64,000 nucleotides of DNA from Methylovulum sp. (GCF_028687615.1 NZ_JAQTZU010000001.1:220621-284620); one strand, 5' to 3'. Numbered from the stretch's first letter, positions 53,243-61,947 are shown. The notes: generated by a model from the sequence alone, not told the origin. Translations and numbers: made by a program.

Positions 53243-54486
53243 TTCAACACCCGAATGCGCGTTTCCGGCGGCAAGCCATAAGCCCCTTGCGTCACCACCG
53301 TCATGCCGGCTTGCAAACCATCGCCGGACACTTCAATAAGATTACCGTCGCGCAAACCAGCGGTCACTGCCTGTTGTTTGGCGCGGTCGCCTTCGACGAT
53401 GGCGATAGTTGCGGTGTTATCGACTGTCACGACACTTTCTACAGGCACAGCCAAGCGGTTTTGCCGCGCTTCCACGACGATGCTGACACGAGCGGATTGC
53501 CCAGGACGCAAACACGGGGTTTGCCCGCAAATAGTGGCGGTCGGTGTGGCGCGTACCAATACCGTGTCAGTCAGCGGATCAATTTGCGGGCTGATGTAGC
53601 TAACCGTCGCCGTTTGCTGGCTACGCGTGTTGCCCGTGCGGATTGTCACCGTTTGTCCCAAGCGCAAATCGGCGGCTTCGGGGCTGGGCACATGCAGGAC
53701 AATAACGAGGCGGTGCAAATCGACCAAATCAGCCAACACGCTGCTGGGGCTGACCGCTTCGCCGAGCCGGAAATGCAACGCGGTTATGGTGCCGGACAAG
53801 GGCGCGGTGACATTCAATAAAGCGCGTTGGGTTTTGGCGGTTTGTAAATCGGTACGCGCCGTTTCCAGTAACTGTTGTGCGTCGTCATACAATTTACGCG
53901 AGATGGTTTCGCCAGGATTGAGTTGCTGTTTACGGGCGAAGTTTTTTTGCGCGAAATCTAACGCGACGTTGGCTTTGGCGATCTGGTCGTCGGCGGCGCG
54001 GCTGTCCAGCGCGAACAGCGGCGCATCTTTTTTTACCCGCTGGCCTTCTTCGCAATACAGTTGGCTGATGATACCCGCCACCGGCGCGGCGATTTTCGTA
54101 CTGGCGGCCGGTTTGCCGTGGCTGGCCGGTTCGGGTTCTACCACGCCGTAAGCCAGGACATAGCGTTGTAAGGTCGTTTGCGTGATTTTGCCGGTTTGGA
54201 CGGCGACTTCGGTGACGATTGCGGGTTCGTCTGCCTGGACGGGGACTAAACCAACCAGACACGATGATATGGTGACGATTTTTAGCTTATTAAAAAAATT
54301 CCGCCGGGACGGGTTTGTTACCCGTTCCGTAACGTTTTTATTGGCTGGCAGGGTCAGGAAACGTCGGAGACGGGGTTTCAAACCCTGTCCCGCCGTGGAT
54401 TCTAAACATTTTATAGTTCCGCCCCAGAGGATACGCTGGGGCACGGAAACGATATTGATGTTTTGCGTTGTAAAGTCATGCTTCAT
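53239..54486 (-). CDS. RND efflux periplasmic adaptor (membrane fusion) protein
   Basis: A 415-aa protein. The biotinyl/lipoyl and hairpin regions read KIAAPVAGIISQLYCEEGQR, ANVALDFAQKNFARKQQLNP, LLNVTAPLSGTITALHFRLG; beta-barrel and proximal domains follow (DLRLGQTVTIRTGNTRSQQ, LAVPVESVVTVDNTATIAIV). The first ~68 residues are odd: they are encoded across three REP-like palindromes before a hydrophobic leader (LKIVTISSCLVGLVPVQA). No in-frame start closer to that leader was found, so translation apparently begins at 54486, overlapping the outer membrane factor gene by 4 nt. Confidence 0.88.
   Translation of the reverse strand: MKHDFTTQNINIVSVPQRILWGGTIKCLESTAGQGLKPRLRRFLTLPANKNVTERVTNPSRRNFFNKLKIVTISSCLVGLVPVQADEPAIVTEVAVQTGKITQTTLQRYVLAYGVVEPEPASHGKPAASTKIAAPVAGIISQLYCEEGQRVKKDAPLFALDSRAADDQIAKANVALDFAQKNFARKQQLNPGETISRKLYDDAQQLLETARTDLQTAKTQRALLNVTAPLSGTITALHFRLGEAVSPSSVLADLVDLHRLVIVLHVPSPEAADLRLGQTVTIRTGNTRSQQTATVSYISPQIDPLTDTVLVRATPTATICGQTPCLRPGQSARVSIVVEARQNRLAVPVESVVTVDNTATIAIVEGDRAKQQAVTAGLRDGNLIEVSGDGLQAGMTVVTQGAYGLPPETRIRVLK
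54285..54450. repeat. REP cluster inside the adaptor gene's 5' coding region
   Basis: It contains GGGACGGGTTTGTTACCCGT (54306 onward), GGGGTTTCAAACCCTGTCCC (about 54374-54393) and GTTCCGCCCCAGAGGATACG with GCTGGGGCACGGAAAC. All remain in frame with the adaptor protein. Confidence 0.75.
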
Positions 54487-55874
54487 GGCAATGGTTTCCG
54501 AAGTGCTGGTATGGACATGGCGTTTGTTAATGTCGGTGTTAAGGGCTGGCGTAAGGAAGCTTCCAGCATTGCCAAGCTTTGCTGGCTTTCCACCAGCACA
54601 TCCAATCGCGCCCGTTCGGCGACGGATTGCTCCAGCTCGGCGACCGCCACGGCATGGGCATCCAGTTCGCCCGCCTTTGCCAAATCCCGCACCAAGCGCA
54701 GGTTGGCCTGGCGGTTCTGCACGGTTGCCCCGGCGGCTTGCCAGCGGGCGGACATTGCCAAGGCACTGGCATGGGCGTGGTCAATTTCACCCAATATCCG
54801 CAATTGCAAGGCTTCAAAACGTACTGACGCTTCTTGTCGTTTCGCTTCCGATTCGGCGATGGGCCCTTGATTTTGATGAAATATAGGCAATTGCAGTGCG
54901 TTTGCGCCCAATACCCAATAATGGGAACCAATGTCCCAGGTATAACCGGGATTGACCTGGATATTCGGATACTGGTTAGCGATTTCCAACTGTAAAGCTG
55001 ATTGTACGGCGGCGTAATCCGCCAAGCTTGCCAACACATCAGGACGTTGGCGTAGGGCGATGGTTTGTAATTGGGCGGTTGGTATGGCGTTGAAATCGGG
55101 CAAGTGGGTAAACTCGCTGAAATCCAGCTCAATGCCAGTCAGTGCGGCAACGGGCACGCCAATGGCGGTAGCGAGCAGGGTTTGGGTGTTGGCGAGTTTT
55201 TTTTGCGCGGCGATCAGGTTGAGTTGGGTTTGCTGTAAACCCAGTTGCGCGGTCAGCACATCGGTTTCGGCAAGTTCTCCGGCGGCTTGCCGTTGTTGCA
55301 AATATTGGTTTATGGCCTGTTCTAAATCACACTGCTGTTGCAGAAAACGCACGGACTCTTGGGCGGCATACACATCCAGCATCGCCAAACGCAACCGGCC
55401 GCGCACCAGCCACGCGGCATCAGCTATCCGCAAACTTGCCGCGTCAGTCAGGTGTTGGCTTTTGTCGATGCGATAGCCACGTTTGCCTGCGGTTTCTATG
55501 GGAATGCTTAGCGAACTTGCTATTATCCACGGAATGGCGGGAGCGGCTAAATTACTGATCCACGTTGGTGTCAGGGTAAAATTGGGATTGGGACGTAGTC
55601 CGGCGGTGACGATGGAGGCATCCGCCGAGTCCGCTTGGGCGCGGGCGAGGGCCAAATCGGGATGGTAAAACAAGGCCGCCAAAGTCAGTTTATCTAAATT
55701 CCAAGCCCTATTTTTAGGGCTGTTGCTGCTGTCGATAAACTGTTGAAGTTCGCTATTGTTCAAGCTACGCGCTTCAATTCGTGTTGCCGAAGCCGATGCG
55801 TTAAGCGGACGTTCCTGATAATGGGCGCAACTGCTCAGCATTGCCAGAAGTGTCAATCGTATGAGTGGGTGCAT
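54483..55874 (-). CDS. RND efflux outer membrane factor (TolC-like lipoprotein)
   Basis: 463 aa from the ATG at 55874 (MHPLIRLTLLAMLSSCAHYQ), whose LSSC fits a lipobox; an earlier in-frame ATG overlaps the kinase end and is less likely. Two OEP repeats are seen (LALARAQADSADASIVTAGL, RLAMLDVYAAQESVRFLQQQ, then ALRQRPDVLASLADYAAVQS). It forms the trimeric outer membrane channel for the pump encoded downstream. It begins 32 nt after the kinase stop and ends in a 4-nt overlap with the adaptor start. Confidence 0.9.
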   Translation of the reverse strand: MHPLIRLTLLAMLSSCAHYQERPLNASASATRIEARSLNNSELQQFIDSSNSPKNRAWNLDKLTLAALFYHPDLALARAQADSADASIVTAGLRPNPNFTLTPTWISNLAAPAIPWIIASSLSIPIETAGKRGYRIDKSQHLTDAASLRIADAAWLVRGRLRLAMLDVYAAQESVRFLQQQCDLEQAINQYLQQRQAAGELAETDVLTAQLGLQQTQLNLIAAQKKLANTQTLLATAIGVPVAALTGIELDFSEFTHLPDFNAIPTAQLQTIALRQRPDVLASLADYAAVQSALQLEIANQYPNIQVNPGYTWDIGSHYWVLGANALQLPIFHQNQGPIAESEAKRQEASVRFEALQLRILGEIDHAHASALAMSARWQAAGATVQNRQANLRLVRDLAKAGELDAHAVAVAELEQSVAERARLDVLVESQQSLAMLEASLRQPLTPTLTNAMSIPALRKPLP

Positions 55875-55905
55875 ACTAGCCTGTATGGGAAAGTTGGGGA
55901 AACCG

Positions 55906-57231
55906 CTAGTATTGGGGGACAAATAACAACACTAGCCTAAGCCCCGGTTGGTTATCCAGCAGGGTCAAGCTGCCACCATGAAGTTCGACAATGGCGGCGG
56001 CGATGCTCAGGCCCAAGCCATTGCCCGGCGTGGTGCGACTTTGTTCCAGCCGATAAAAACGCTGCAATACTTTTTGGCGATCAGCTTTCGCAATGCCTGG
56101 GCCGTTGTCGGCAATCATCAGTTCCAGATGGCTGCCGGACACCTGTAAACCGATGTCGATGCGCGTTTGTGCCGGTGTATGCAATATGGCGTTTTCCAGT
56201 AAATTAAAAACCAGTTGCGTCAATAATTCCTTATCGCCAATCATCGTTAAATCTGGGCTGATGTCGGCATGGAGGGCTTTGCCCTGTTCTTCTGCAACCG
56301 GAGACAGCGCGTCGCTTACGGCTAAGACAAGTTCGCTAAAATTGACAGGGCTAAATCCGCTGCGCCGTGTCCCCGTTTCAATTTGCGCGATTCTGAGCAA
56401 GGCGGAAAAAGTCGCCAGTATGGTATCGACTTCGGCGCTGGCGCTGGCGATATGCTCTTGATATTGCGCGGTTGCCAGCGGTTTTTTCAGCGCGTCTTGC
56501 AAGCGGAACTGCAAGCGGCTGATAGGGGTGCGTAAATCATGGGCAATATCGTTGGATACTTGCTGGACGTTATCCAGCAACGCACCGATTTTATCCAGCA
56601 TCTGGTTTAGTAACGCCGCCAACTGATCCAGTTCATCACGATGGTCGGTGACGGGTAGGCGGCGATGTAAGTCGCCGGAAATAATGGCTTCGGTAGCCAG
56701 GGTGATCGCCTGGATTTTTCTCAAAAAGGCGTGGCTTAGATAAAAGCCACCGCCCAGGCCAAGCACAACCACTAACAGGATGCCCGACAAAAATGCTTCA
56801 ATAATGGCTGTACCAGTGTTTTGTATGGTGCCGCCAGAATGCCCAACTGCGAGCCAATGCCGGTTGGGTAGCGCGATGACAAAAACATAAAAACTGTCTT
56901 CAGAGAGCATCTGCCATCCGGCGTTGGCTTTAAAATTTTTCAGGCTGCCCGCCAGATTGCGCCCTTGTTGATCCATAAGGCCGTAATTATCCATTGCCCC
57001 GCGTTCGTCTTCGGCAATTTCTTCAAGCAATGCCTCCATGCCGCCGACGGCATATTCTGCTTGTAAACGCTTGGCTTCCGTCACCACACCATCTTTAAGT
57101 TGTTGTTCCAGCGAGTGGATGGTTAAAAAATACACACTGAGGCCAATCGCCAAAAACGAGCATAAAAACAGGCCCAGATATAAGGCTGACAGTTTAAAAC
57201 TGGAGGCGCGGATAAAATTAACCCGTTTCAT
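55906..57231 (-). CDS. Sensor histidine kinase
   Basis: A 441-aa protein: helix 1 (ALYLGLFLCSFLAIGLSVYF), a ~110-residue periplasmic sensor, helix 2 (AFLSGILLVVVLGLGGGFYL), HAMP, HisKA with the phosphate-accepting His (SNDIAHDLRTPISRLQFRLQ) and HATPase_c (NLLENAILHTP, IADNGPGIAKADRQKVLQRF, NGLGLSIAAAIVELHGG). It probably controls the efflux genes that follow. It overlaps the response regulator gene by 14 nt. The signal sensed is not evident. Confidence 0.92.
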   Translation of the reverse strand: MKRVNFIRASSFKLSALYLGLFLCSFLAIGLSVYFLTIHSLEQQLKDGVVTEAKRLQAEYAVGGMEALLEEIAEDERGAMDNYGLMDQQGRNLAGSLKNFKANAGWQMLSEDSFYVFVIALPNRHWLAVGHSGGTIQNTGTAIIEAFLSGILLVVVLGLGGGFYLSHAFLRKIQAITLATEAIISGDLHRRLPVTDHRDELDQLAALLNQMLDKIGALLDNVQQVSNDIAHDLRTPISRLQFRLQDALKKPLATAQYQEHIASASAEVDTILATFSALLRIAQIETGTRRSGFSPVNFSELVLAVSDALSPVAEEQGKALHADISPDLTMIGDKELLTQLVFNLLENAILHTPAQTRIDIGLQVSGSHLELMIADNGPGIAKADRQKVLQRFYRLEQSRTTPGNGLGLSIAAAIVELHGGSLTLLDNQPGLRLVLLFVPQY

Positions 57232-57895
57232 GGATGATGTAGCCTGCGCCGCGCACGGTCAGAATCAAATCCGGCTTGCCACCTGCGTTAAGCTTGCTAC
57301 GCAAACGGCTGATATGGGTTTCGACCATATTGGTTTTGGGGTCAAAATGGAAATCCCAGACATGTTCTAACAGCATGGTCCGCGTCACCACTTGTCCGGC
57401 ATGGCGCACCAGATATTCCAGTAAGCGGAATTCGGTGGGTTGCAATTCCATCACTTGCCCGTTACGTTTGACTAGCCGTTTTAACAGGTCAATTTCAAGG
57501 TCTTGTACTTGCAATAGGTTTAATTCTACGGTGGCCCTGGGCCGTCGTAACAGCGCGTTGACCCGTGCGGCAAGTTCGCTGAATGCGAATGGTTTGACCA
57601 AATAATCATCCGCCCCGGCATTCAAGCCTTCGACCCGGTCATCAATGCCGCACATCGTGGTCAAGAACAACACGGGAACTGTGCAGCCTGAACCGCGCAA
57701 CAGTTTGACCAGCGTCAAGCCATCCAAATGCGGCAACATTCTGTCAATAATCAAAACATCGTAGCCGCCGTCCTTGGCAAGCAACAAACCTGTGTAGCCA
57801 TCATCTGCCGAATCGACCATAAACCCCGCTTCTTTCAGTCCATTGCTGACATAGCTTCTGGTTTCGGCATCATCTTCAATAATGGCTATTTTCAT
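57218..57895 (-). CDS. OmpR-family response regulator
   Basis: A 225-aa protein. The receiver domain holds the acidic pair (IIEDDAE), phosphate-accepting D51 (YDVLIIDRMLPHLDG) and K (DDYLVKPFAFSELAAR). The C-terminal winged helix is OmpR/PhoB type (MELQPTEFRLLEYLVRHAGQ, VVTRTMLLEHVWDFHFDPKT, VETHISRLRSKL). It forms a pair with the kinase and probably activates the efflux operon and its own promoter. Confidence 0.94.
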   Translation of the reverse strand: MKIAIIEDDAETRSYVSNGLKEAGFMVDSADDGYTGLLLAKDGGYDVLIIDRMLPHLDGLTLVKLLRGSGCTVPVLFLTTMCGIDDRVEGLNAGADDYLVKPFAFSELAARVNALLRRPRATVELNLLQVQDLEIDLLKRLVKRNGQVMELQPTEFRLLEYLVRHAGQVVTRTMLLEHVWDFHFDPKTNMVETHISRLRSKLNAGGKPDLILTVRGAGYIIHETG

Positions 57896-57915
57896 GGTAT
57901 CAACGGCATCGGTAT

Positions 57916-58272
57916 TTAATCGTCGTCATCGTCAGTATTGCTGTTGGGTTCATGATCCAAGCCGGCTTTCAGCACTTGCCCGGTTTTGCCATCGACCATG
58001 ACTTTGTGAATTTTACCGTCTTTTACAACCTCGACTTCAAATTGGACGGCGTTTGCCTCATCGGCCAATTCCGCTTCCAGTGCTTTGCCGCCGATTTTTT
58101 GTTCTGCGGTTTTAATCGCTTCGGATAGGGAAATTTGGGTTTGGCTAAAAAGCGTCAATTCTTTTGCTTCTTGTTCTTTAGGTTCTACGCTTTTTGCCAC
58201 GGTAACAACGGTGTTTGTCATGATGGTCATGGCAAATACGGTGACCAGCGTTAGTTTACATCTCTTGTGCAT
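57916..58272 (-). CDS. Exported PepSY-domain protein
   Basis: A 118-aa protein with an N-terminal export signal (LTLVTVFAMTIMTNTVVTVA) and one PepSY domain (ISLSEAIKTAEQKIGGKALE, NAVQFEVEVVKDGKIHKVMV, DGKTGQVLKAGL), ending in a DDDDD tail. PepSY proteins often sit beside two-component systems and may modulate the sensor's periplasmic part. It is the first gene of the operon. The acidic tail could bind cations; this is speculation. Confidence 0.85.
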   Translation of the reverse strand: MHKRCKLTLVTVFAMTIMTNTVVTVAKSVEPKEQEAKELTLFSQTQISLSEAIKTAEQKIGGKALEAELADEANAVQFEVEVVKDGKIHKVMVDGKTGQVLKAGLDHEPNSNTDDDDD

Positions 58273-58531
58273 TGATCAATCCTCTTTACTATCAGGCGGG
58301 ATTACCTGACTTGGGAGATAAGATAACCTGAGCCACCTTGCAGGAAGCCTTCCAAAACTATACATTTTTGTAAGAATCGCTAAAAAGGCCGGCACCCTGC
58401 ATTATCAATCGGGTTACAAATTTCACCCATAACCTCTCCCGAAAAACTATTGCCGAATCTGAAAACCACGGTATAGGGGATGCTTGAGCCGTGAACCCCT
58501 TATTCCGTATGGCTCTTACTGGCTATCTCGC

Positions 58532-58560
58532 TTACAAAAAGGATGGCAAACCCTTATAAT
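58532..58560 (+). promoter_or_regulatory. Candidate sigma-70 promoter of nhaD
   Basis: TTACAA (58532-58537), a 17-nt spacer and a perfect TATAAT (58555-58560) lie 31 bp before the ATG at 58592. The -35 box is weak. The divergent PepSY operon starts at 58272, and the rest of this 319-bp gap shows nothing specific. Confidence 0.55.
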
Positions 58561-58591
58561 GCCGAAACACTTATTTAGGGGCAGGTCTTAC

Positions 58592-60025
58592 ATGAATTTC
58601 ATACTCTTGAGCCTAGCGGTGCTATTTTTGCCGGGTATGGCTATTGCTGATGATGTGGTGGCAAATGCCCCTGGTAATTTGGATTTGACCCATCATGTTA
58701 TCGGTTATCTCTCCCTCCTCGTCACGGTAGCGGCTTATATCGCCGCCATGTCGGAAGAAGTGACGGAGCTACGCAAATCCAAGCCGATGGTGCTAGGTTC
58801 GGCTTTAGTCTGGCTTGCGATTTGTATTTACTATGCTTTGCATGGGGACGCAAAAACGGCGGCCTTGGCATTTGAAAGCAATCTGCTCGCTTATATCGAG
58901 TTGCTGCTATTTATTCTGGTGTCAATGACTTACCTGAATACGATGGAAGAGCGCGGTGTTTTCAACGGTTTGAAGGTTTATTTGCTCAGTAGGAAGTTTA
59001 GTTATCGGCGGTTGTTCTGGATTACCGGCGCACTGGCTTTCGTGCTTTCCACGATTATCAACGGCCTGACGATAGGCTTGTTGATGGGTTCCATCGCGCT
59101 GGCGGTAGGCAAGAAAAAACCTGAATTTGTCGCCTTGGCTTGCGTGAATATCGTGATTGCCACCAACGCGGGCGGTGCGTTCAGTCCTCTGGGCGGTATT
59201 TCGACATTGTTTGTCTGGCAACGGAAAATTTTGCACTTCACTGAGTTCTTCTCGCTGGCGATTCCCTGTCTGGTCAATTTTCTGGTGCCGGCTTGCGTCA
59301 TGCACTTTTGGGTACCTAAAGAAACTCCTGAAGCACTTAATGAAAAAATAGTGCTGAAACGTGGCAGTAAGCGCATTATCTTTTTGTTTATATTGACTTT
59401 AGCAATTACCGTCAGCGCGAATGTGTTGCTGGAGTTACCACCCGCTGCGGGCATGATGGCAGGCTTGGGTTTGTTGCAGTTTTTCAATTTTTACCTGACC
59501 AAGACTGCACATATCCAAGAAAGCGATTTTGCCTATGTGTACCGGTTTTATCATTTGGAAGTGCCTAAAGCCAATAATAACCGGACGTTTGACGTATTTA
59601 AAAATGTCGGTAACGTTGATTGGGATACCTTATTGTTTTTTTATGGTGCGATGATGATTATCGGCGCCATCAGTTTTGTTGGTTATCTGGACGCGGTTGC
59701 CCAATTTCTATTCGGTCAAATCAGCCCGACCTTGGCTAACATCATGATCGGCCTGTCATCGGCATTTGTCGACAACGGCACCTTGATGTTCGCCGTGTTG
59801 AATATGCACTCGAATCTTCCGCCAGGCCAGTGGTTATTGTTGACTTTGACCTTAGGTGTCGGCGGTAGTTTGCTGGCAATCGGTTCGGCACCAGGTGTCG
59901 GTATGCTCGGCCACATCAAAGGCCATTATACCTTTACCGCCCATTTACGCTGGATGCCCATGATATTGCTAGGTTATTTTGCCAGTGTCGCCGTGCATTT
60001 CTGGATTAACGCCCGTTATTTTTAG
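58592..60025 (+). CDS. nhaD: NhaD-type Na+/H+ antiporter
   Basis: A 477-aa membrane protein. The ATG at 58592 is chosen because GGGGCAGG precedes it and the sequence then starts with a signal-like helix (FILLSLAVLFLPGMAIADD) typical of NhaD; 36 further in-frame codons upstream look non-native. About 12 helices carry IT-superfamily blocks: NTMEERGVFNGLKVYLLSRK, LSTIINGLTIGLLMGSIALA, ATNAGGAFSPLGGISTLFVW, SSAFVDNGTLMFAVLNM and AIGSAPGVGMLGHIKGHYTF. NhaD exports Na+ (or Li+) against protons. Lying beside a Na+-type ATPase, it fits a sodium cycle across the inner membrane. Confidence 0.93.
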   Translation: MNFILLSLAVLFLPGMAIADDVVANAPGNLDLTHHVIGYLSLLVTVAAYIAAMSEEVTELRKSKPMVLGSALVWLAICIYYALHGDAKTAALAFESNLLAYIELLLFILVSMTYLNTMEERGVFNGLKVYLLSRKFSYRRLFWITGALAFVLSTIINGLTIGLLMGSIALAVGKKKPEFVALACVNIVIATNAGGAFSPLGGISTLFVWQRKILHFTEFFSLAIPCLVNFLVPACVMHFWVPKETPEALNEKIVLKRGSKRIIFLFILTLAITVSANVLLELPPAAGMMAGLGLLQFFNFYLTKTAHIQESDFAYVYRFYHLEVPKANNNRTFDVFKNVGNVDWDTLLFFYGAMMIIGAISFVGYLDAVAQFLFGQISPTLANIMIGLSSAFVDNGTLMFAVLNMHSNLPPGQWLLLTLTLGVGGSLLAIGSAPGVGMLGHIKGHYTFTAHLRWMPMILLGYFASVAVHFWINARYF

Positions 60026-60170
60026 CCTAGATTTTCCGCGAAGATCTATAGTTCTGTTGGGTATGCTGTTTATGCCTGAGATTCCACTCCCCGTGTCGGG
60101 CAACCGTTTTTTTGTTGCCCGAAACTTGGAACCTCGGCGTATTGGAATGTTATGAACAGCATATCAATTT

Positions 60171-60460
60171 TTAACTGATGTTACGCATTGTCCACGACCC
60201 GTAGAGCGCGAAGCGAAAAGCACGAAAAAAAACTCACTAACGCCTTCGTGAGCAAAATTAAGCGGCAACTTGAAATGCCCCCTAGCCTTTTTTCGCTTTT
60301 TAGCGAAAGCAGGAGCGGACTTGTTCCCACAGTAGGCGCCACGGCGACCCCGTCCCGCCCCGGGCAATCAAAAACAAATAAATGCTCAGTACCCTTTCGT
60401 GTTTTTCGCTTCGCGCTCTACGGGTCGTGGACAAAAAAAGTCGTGCGTAACATCAGTTAA
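60171..60460. mobile_element. Miniature inverted-repeat element of the GTCCACGA family
   Basis: 290 bp with perfect 17-bp ends TTAACTGATGTTACGCA and TGCGTAACATCAGTTAA. Inside them lie longer arms: TTGTCCACGACCCGTAGAGC (60188 onward) and GCTCTACGGGTCGTGGACAA (to 60433), then CGAAGCGAAAAGCACGAAAA with its complement. No coding capacity. It sits beside the right boundary of the inverted ATPase segment. Confidence 0.85.
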
Positions 60461-60491
60461 GGAATGGGCATGAAATAACTTATGCAAATGC

Positions 60492-60535
60492 GTTCGACAT
60501 GTAGGTGCGGGTAAATCCGCACCTACATGTCGAAC
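60492..60535. repeat. Perfect 19-bp-arm palindrome
   Basis: GTTCGACATGTAGGTGCGG, GTAAAT, CCGCACCTACATGTCGAAC. It would form a very stable hairpin in either transcript, between nhaD and atpB, which converge here, so it may end both. Confidence 0.8.
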
Positions 60536-60565
60536 TTGCTTCATGCTCATTACTAGGCAATATTT

Positions 60566-60635
60566 ATGCCGAATTGTATTGGTTGGCGATAGTCATTTTC
60601 GTGCTTTTCGTGCTTTTCGTGCTTTTCGTGGACAA
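60566..60635. repeat. Split arm of the GTCCACGA-type element (right inversion boundary)
   Basis: ATGCCGAATTGTATTGG... then three units of CTTTTCGTG and TTTTCGTGGACAA, ending 5 bp from the atpB stop. It matches 42429-42486 in direct orientation. If the intervening 18 kb is flipped, the two become the facing arms of one element. Confidence 0.75.
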
Positions 60636-60640
60636 TCATT

Positions 60641-61336
60641 TCAAACCTTGGCGACTGGCTCAGATTTAGCTTTACGGGTACGCATGGCGGCGGCGATGTA
60701 AACCGCCGCCAGGATACTGAAAATATACGCTTGCACCATGCCTGTGAGCAGCCCCAGTAAGGTCATGACAATCGGGAACAGAAATGGCGTGATGGTCAGC
60801 AGGATGGCGATAATCATCGCCCCGCTCATCATATTGCCGAACAAGCGCACAGCCAATGCCAAGGTGCGGGAGATTTCGCCGATGATATTAAAAGGCAGCA
60901 TAATCCACGTCGGTTCGAAGTAGGATTTAAGATAGCCGCGCAAGCCTTGGTCTTCAATGCCGAACAGCGGCACGGCGACAAACACGCACAGCGCAAGTGC
61001 GGCCGTGGTTGATAACGATCCGGTCGGCGGCTCATAGCCAGGAAAAATCGTCCCCAGATTGGCGGCGGCGATAAACAGAAACAGCGTGCCCAAAAAACCC
61101 AGATACTTTTTAGGATAAGGCAAGCCCACTTCAGCAATTTGCTGCACGATGCCAGTGACAATAATTTCCAAAAAATTCTGCCAACGGCTGCGGGTTAAAT
61201 CCGTGGACAAGTTGCGGGTGATGAGTGTTGACCCAATGACCAACACCAACATCAATCCCCAAGTAAATACAATCGTGGCATTGAGTTTGATAAAACCGTG
61301 TTGCCAGAAAATCATTTCATCAGGGCTTAGGTGCAT
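60641..61336 (-). CDS. atpB: N-type F-ATPase subunit a
   Basis: A 231-aa membrane protein with the essential arginine of the ion path (RTLALAVRLFGNMMSGAMI) and the conserved ending MVQAYIFSILAAVYIAAAM. It starts DEMIFWQHGFIKLNATIVFT, as in N-ATPases. It provides half-channels for ions entering and leaving the c-ring. It overlaps atpR by 17 nt. In known N-ATPase operons atpE follows directly; here the sequence after the stop is a repeat arm and then the convergent nhaD gene. Confidence 0.94.
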   Translation of the reverse strand: MHLSPDEMIFWQHGFIKLNATIVFTWGLMLVLVIGSTLITRNLSTDLTRSRWQNFLEIIVTGIVQQIAEVGLPYPKKYLGFLGTLFLFIAAANLGTIFPGYEPPTGSLSTTAALALCVFVAVPLFGIEDQGLRGYLKSYFEPTWIMLPFNIIGEISRTLALAVRLFGNMMSGAMIIAILLTITPFLFPIVMTLLGLLTGMVQAYIFSILAAVYIAAAMRTRKAKSEPVAKV

Positions 61337-61628
61337 GGCAGGTCTCTTGTGTTAAGTCGGTTTTCGGCCGGGTCAGCCTAGTTACGAGCAGGCGCGCCAT
61401 GATAAATCCCAACAAGCACAGCAACAGCCGTTGCCAAGCATCGCCGGAAACGTAGTAAAAGCCAGCTAAGGTAATGCCCGTCCGCAATAATAGGCTAATG
61501 AAAAACCACCGTGCCGGATGCTGCGAGGCTAGACCCTGACGCACTGTCCACCAAAGCCCGCCGAAAAACACCACGCCCAGCAAAACACCCGCCAGACCAG
61601 CCAGTATCAATAGCCCTGTCTCATTCAT
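61320..61628 (-). CDS. atpR: N-ATPase membrane subunit AtpR
   Basis: A 102-aa protein with three hydrophobic segments (LILAGLAGVLLGVVFFGGLW, RWFFISLLLRTGITLAGFYY, RLLLCLLGFIMARLLVTRL). The start is placed at the ATG at 61628 (MNETGLLILAG), giving an 8-nt overlap with atpQ and the usual ~100-aa length. AtpR is found only in N-ATPase operons; its intramembrane arginines (SLLLRTG, IMARLL) have been proposed to meet the c-ring. Its presence is what separates this operon from ordinary F-ATPases. Confidence 0.88.
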   Translation of the reverse strand: MNETGLLILAGLAGVLLGVVFFGGLWWTVRQGLASQHPARWFFISLLLRTGITLAGFYYVSGDAWQRLLLCLLGFIMARLLVTRLTRPKTDLTQETCHAPKP

Positions 61629-61939
61629 TGTTATCTTCCTGATCTTCGTGCATGGCTTTGTCTTCGCTATCCACCCAAACCCAGGCATTAAAACAACCAA
61701 TGACTAAACCCGCCACCAATAAGGCTAAGGTCCAAGAATGTGTGCCAGGATAATGTTTGTCCAGCCAAAGTCCCAGTGCCGCGCCTAACAATGTCGGCAC
61801 GACCACCGACCAACCGATCAGCCCCATCATCCCCAAACCGATCCAAATACCCTGGGTACGGTTACGCCGCGCTTTGATTTTACGCGCGGCTTTCACACCC
61901 ACTTCTTGGCCCAGGGCATTGGTTTTTTTGCTGTCTTTT

Positions 61940-61947
<8 letters not shown>
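61621..61947 (-). CDS. atpQ: N-ATPase AtpQ (AtpI-like) protein
   Basis: A 108-aa protein with a basic N-terminus (KKTNALGQEVGVKAARKIKA) and two helices (WIGLGMMGLIGWSVVVPTLL, LALLVAGLVIGCFNAWVWV) around the ALGLWLDKHYPGTHSW loop, like AtpI of other F-ATPases, which assists c-ring assembly and may carry Mg2+. It overlaps epsilon by 8 nt and AtpR by 8 nt. Confidence 0.88.
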
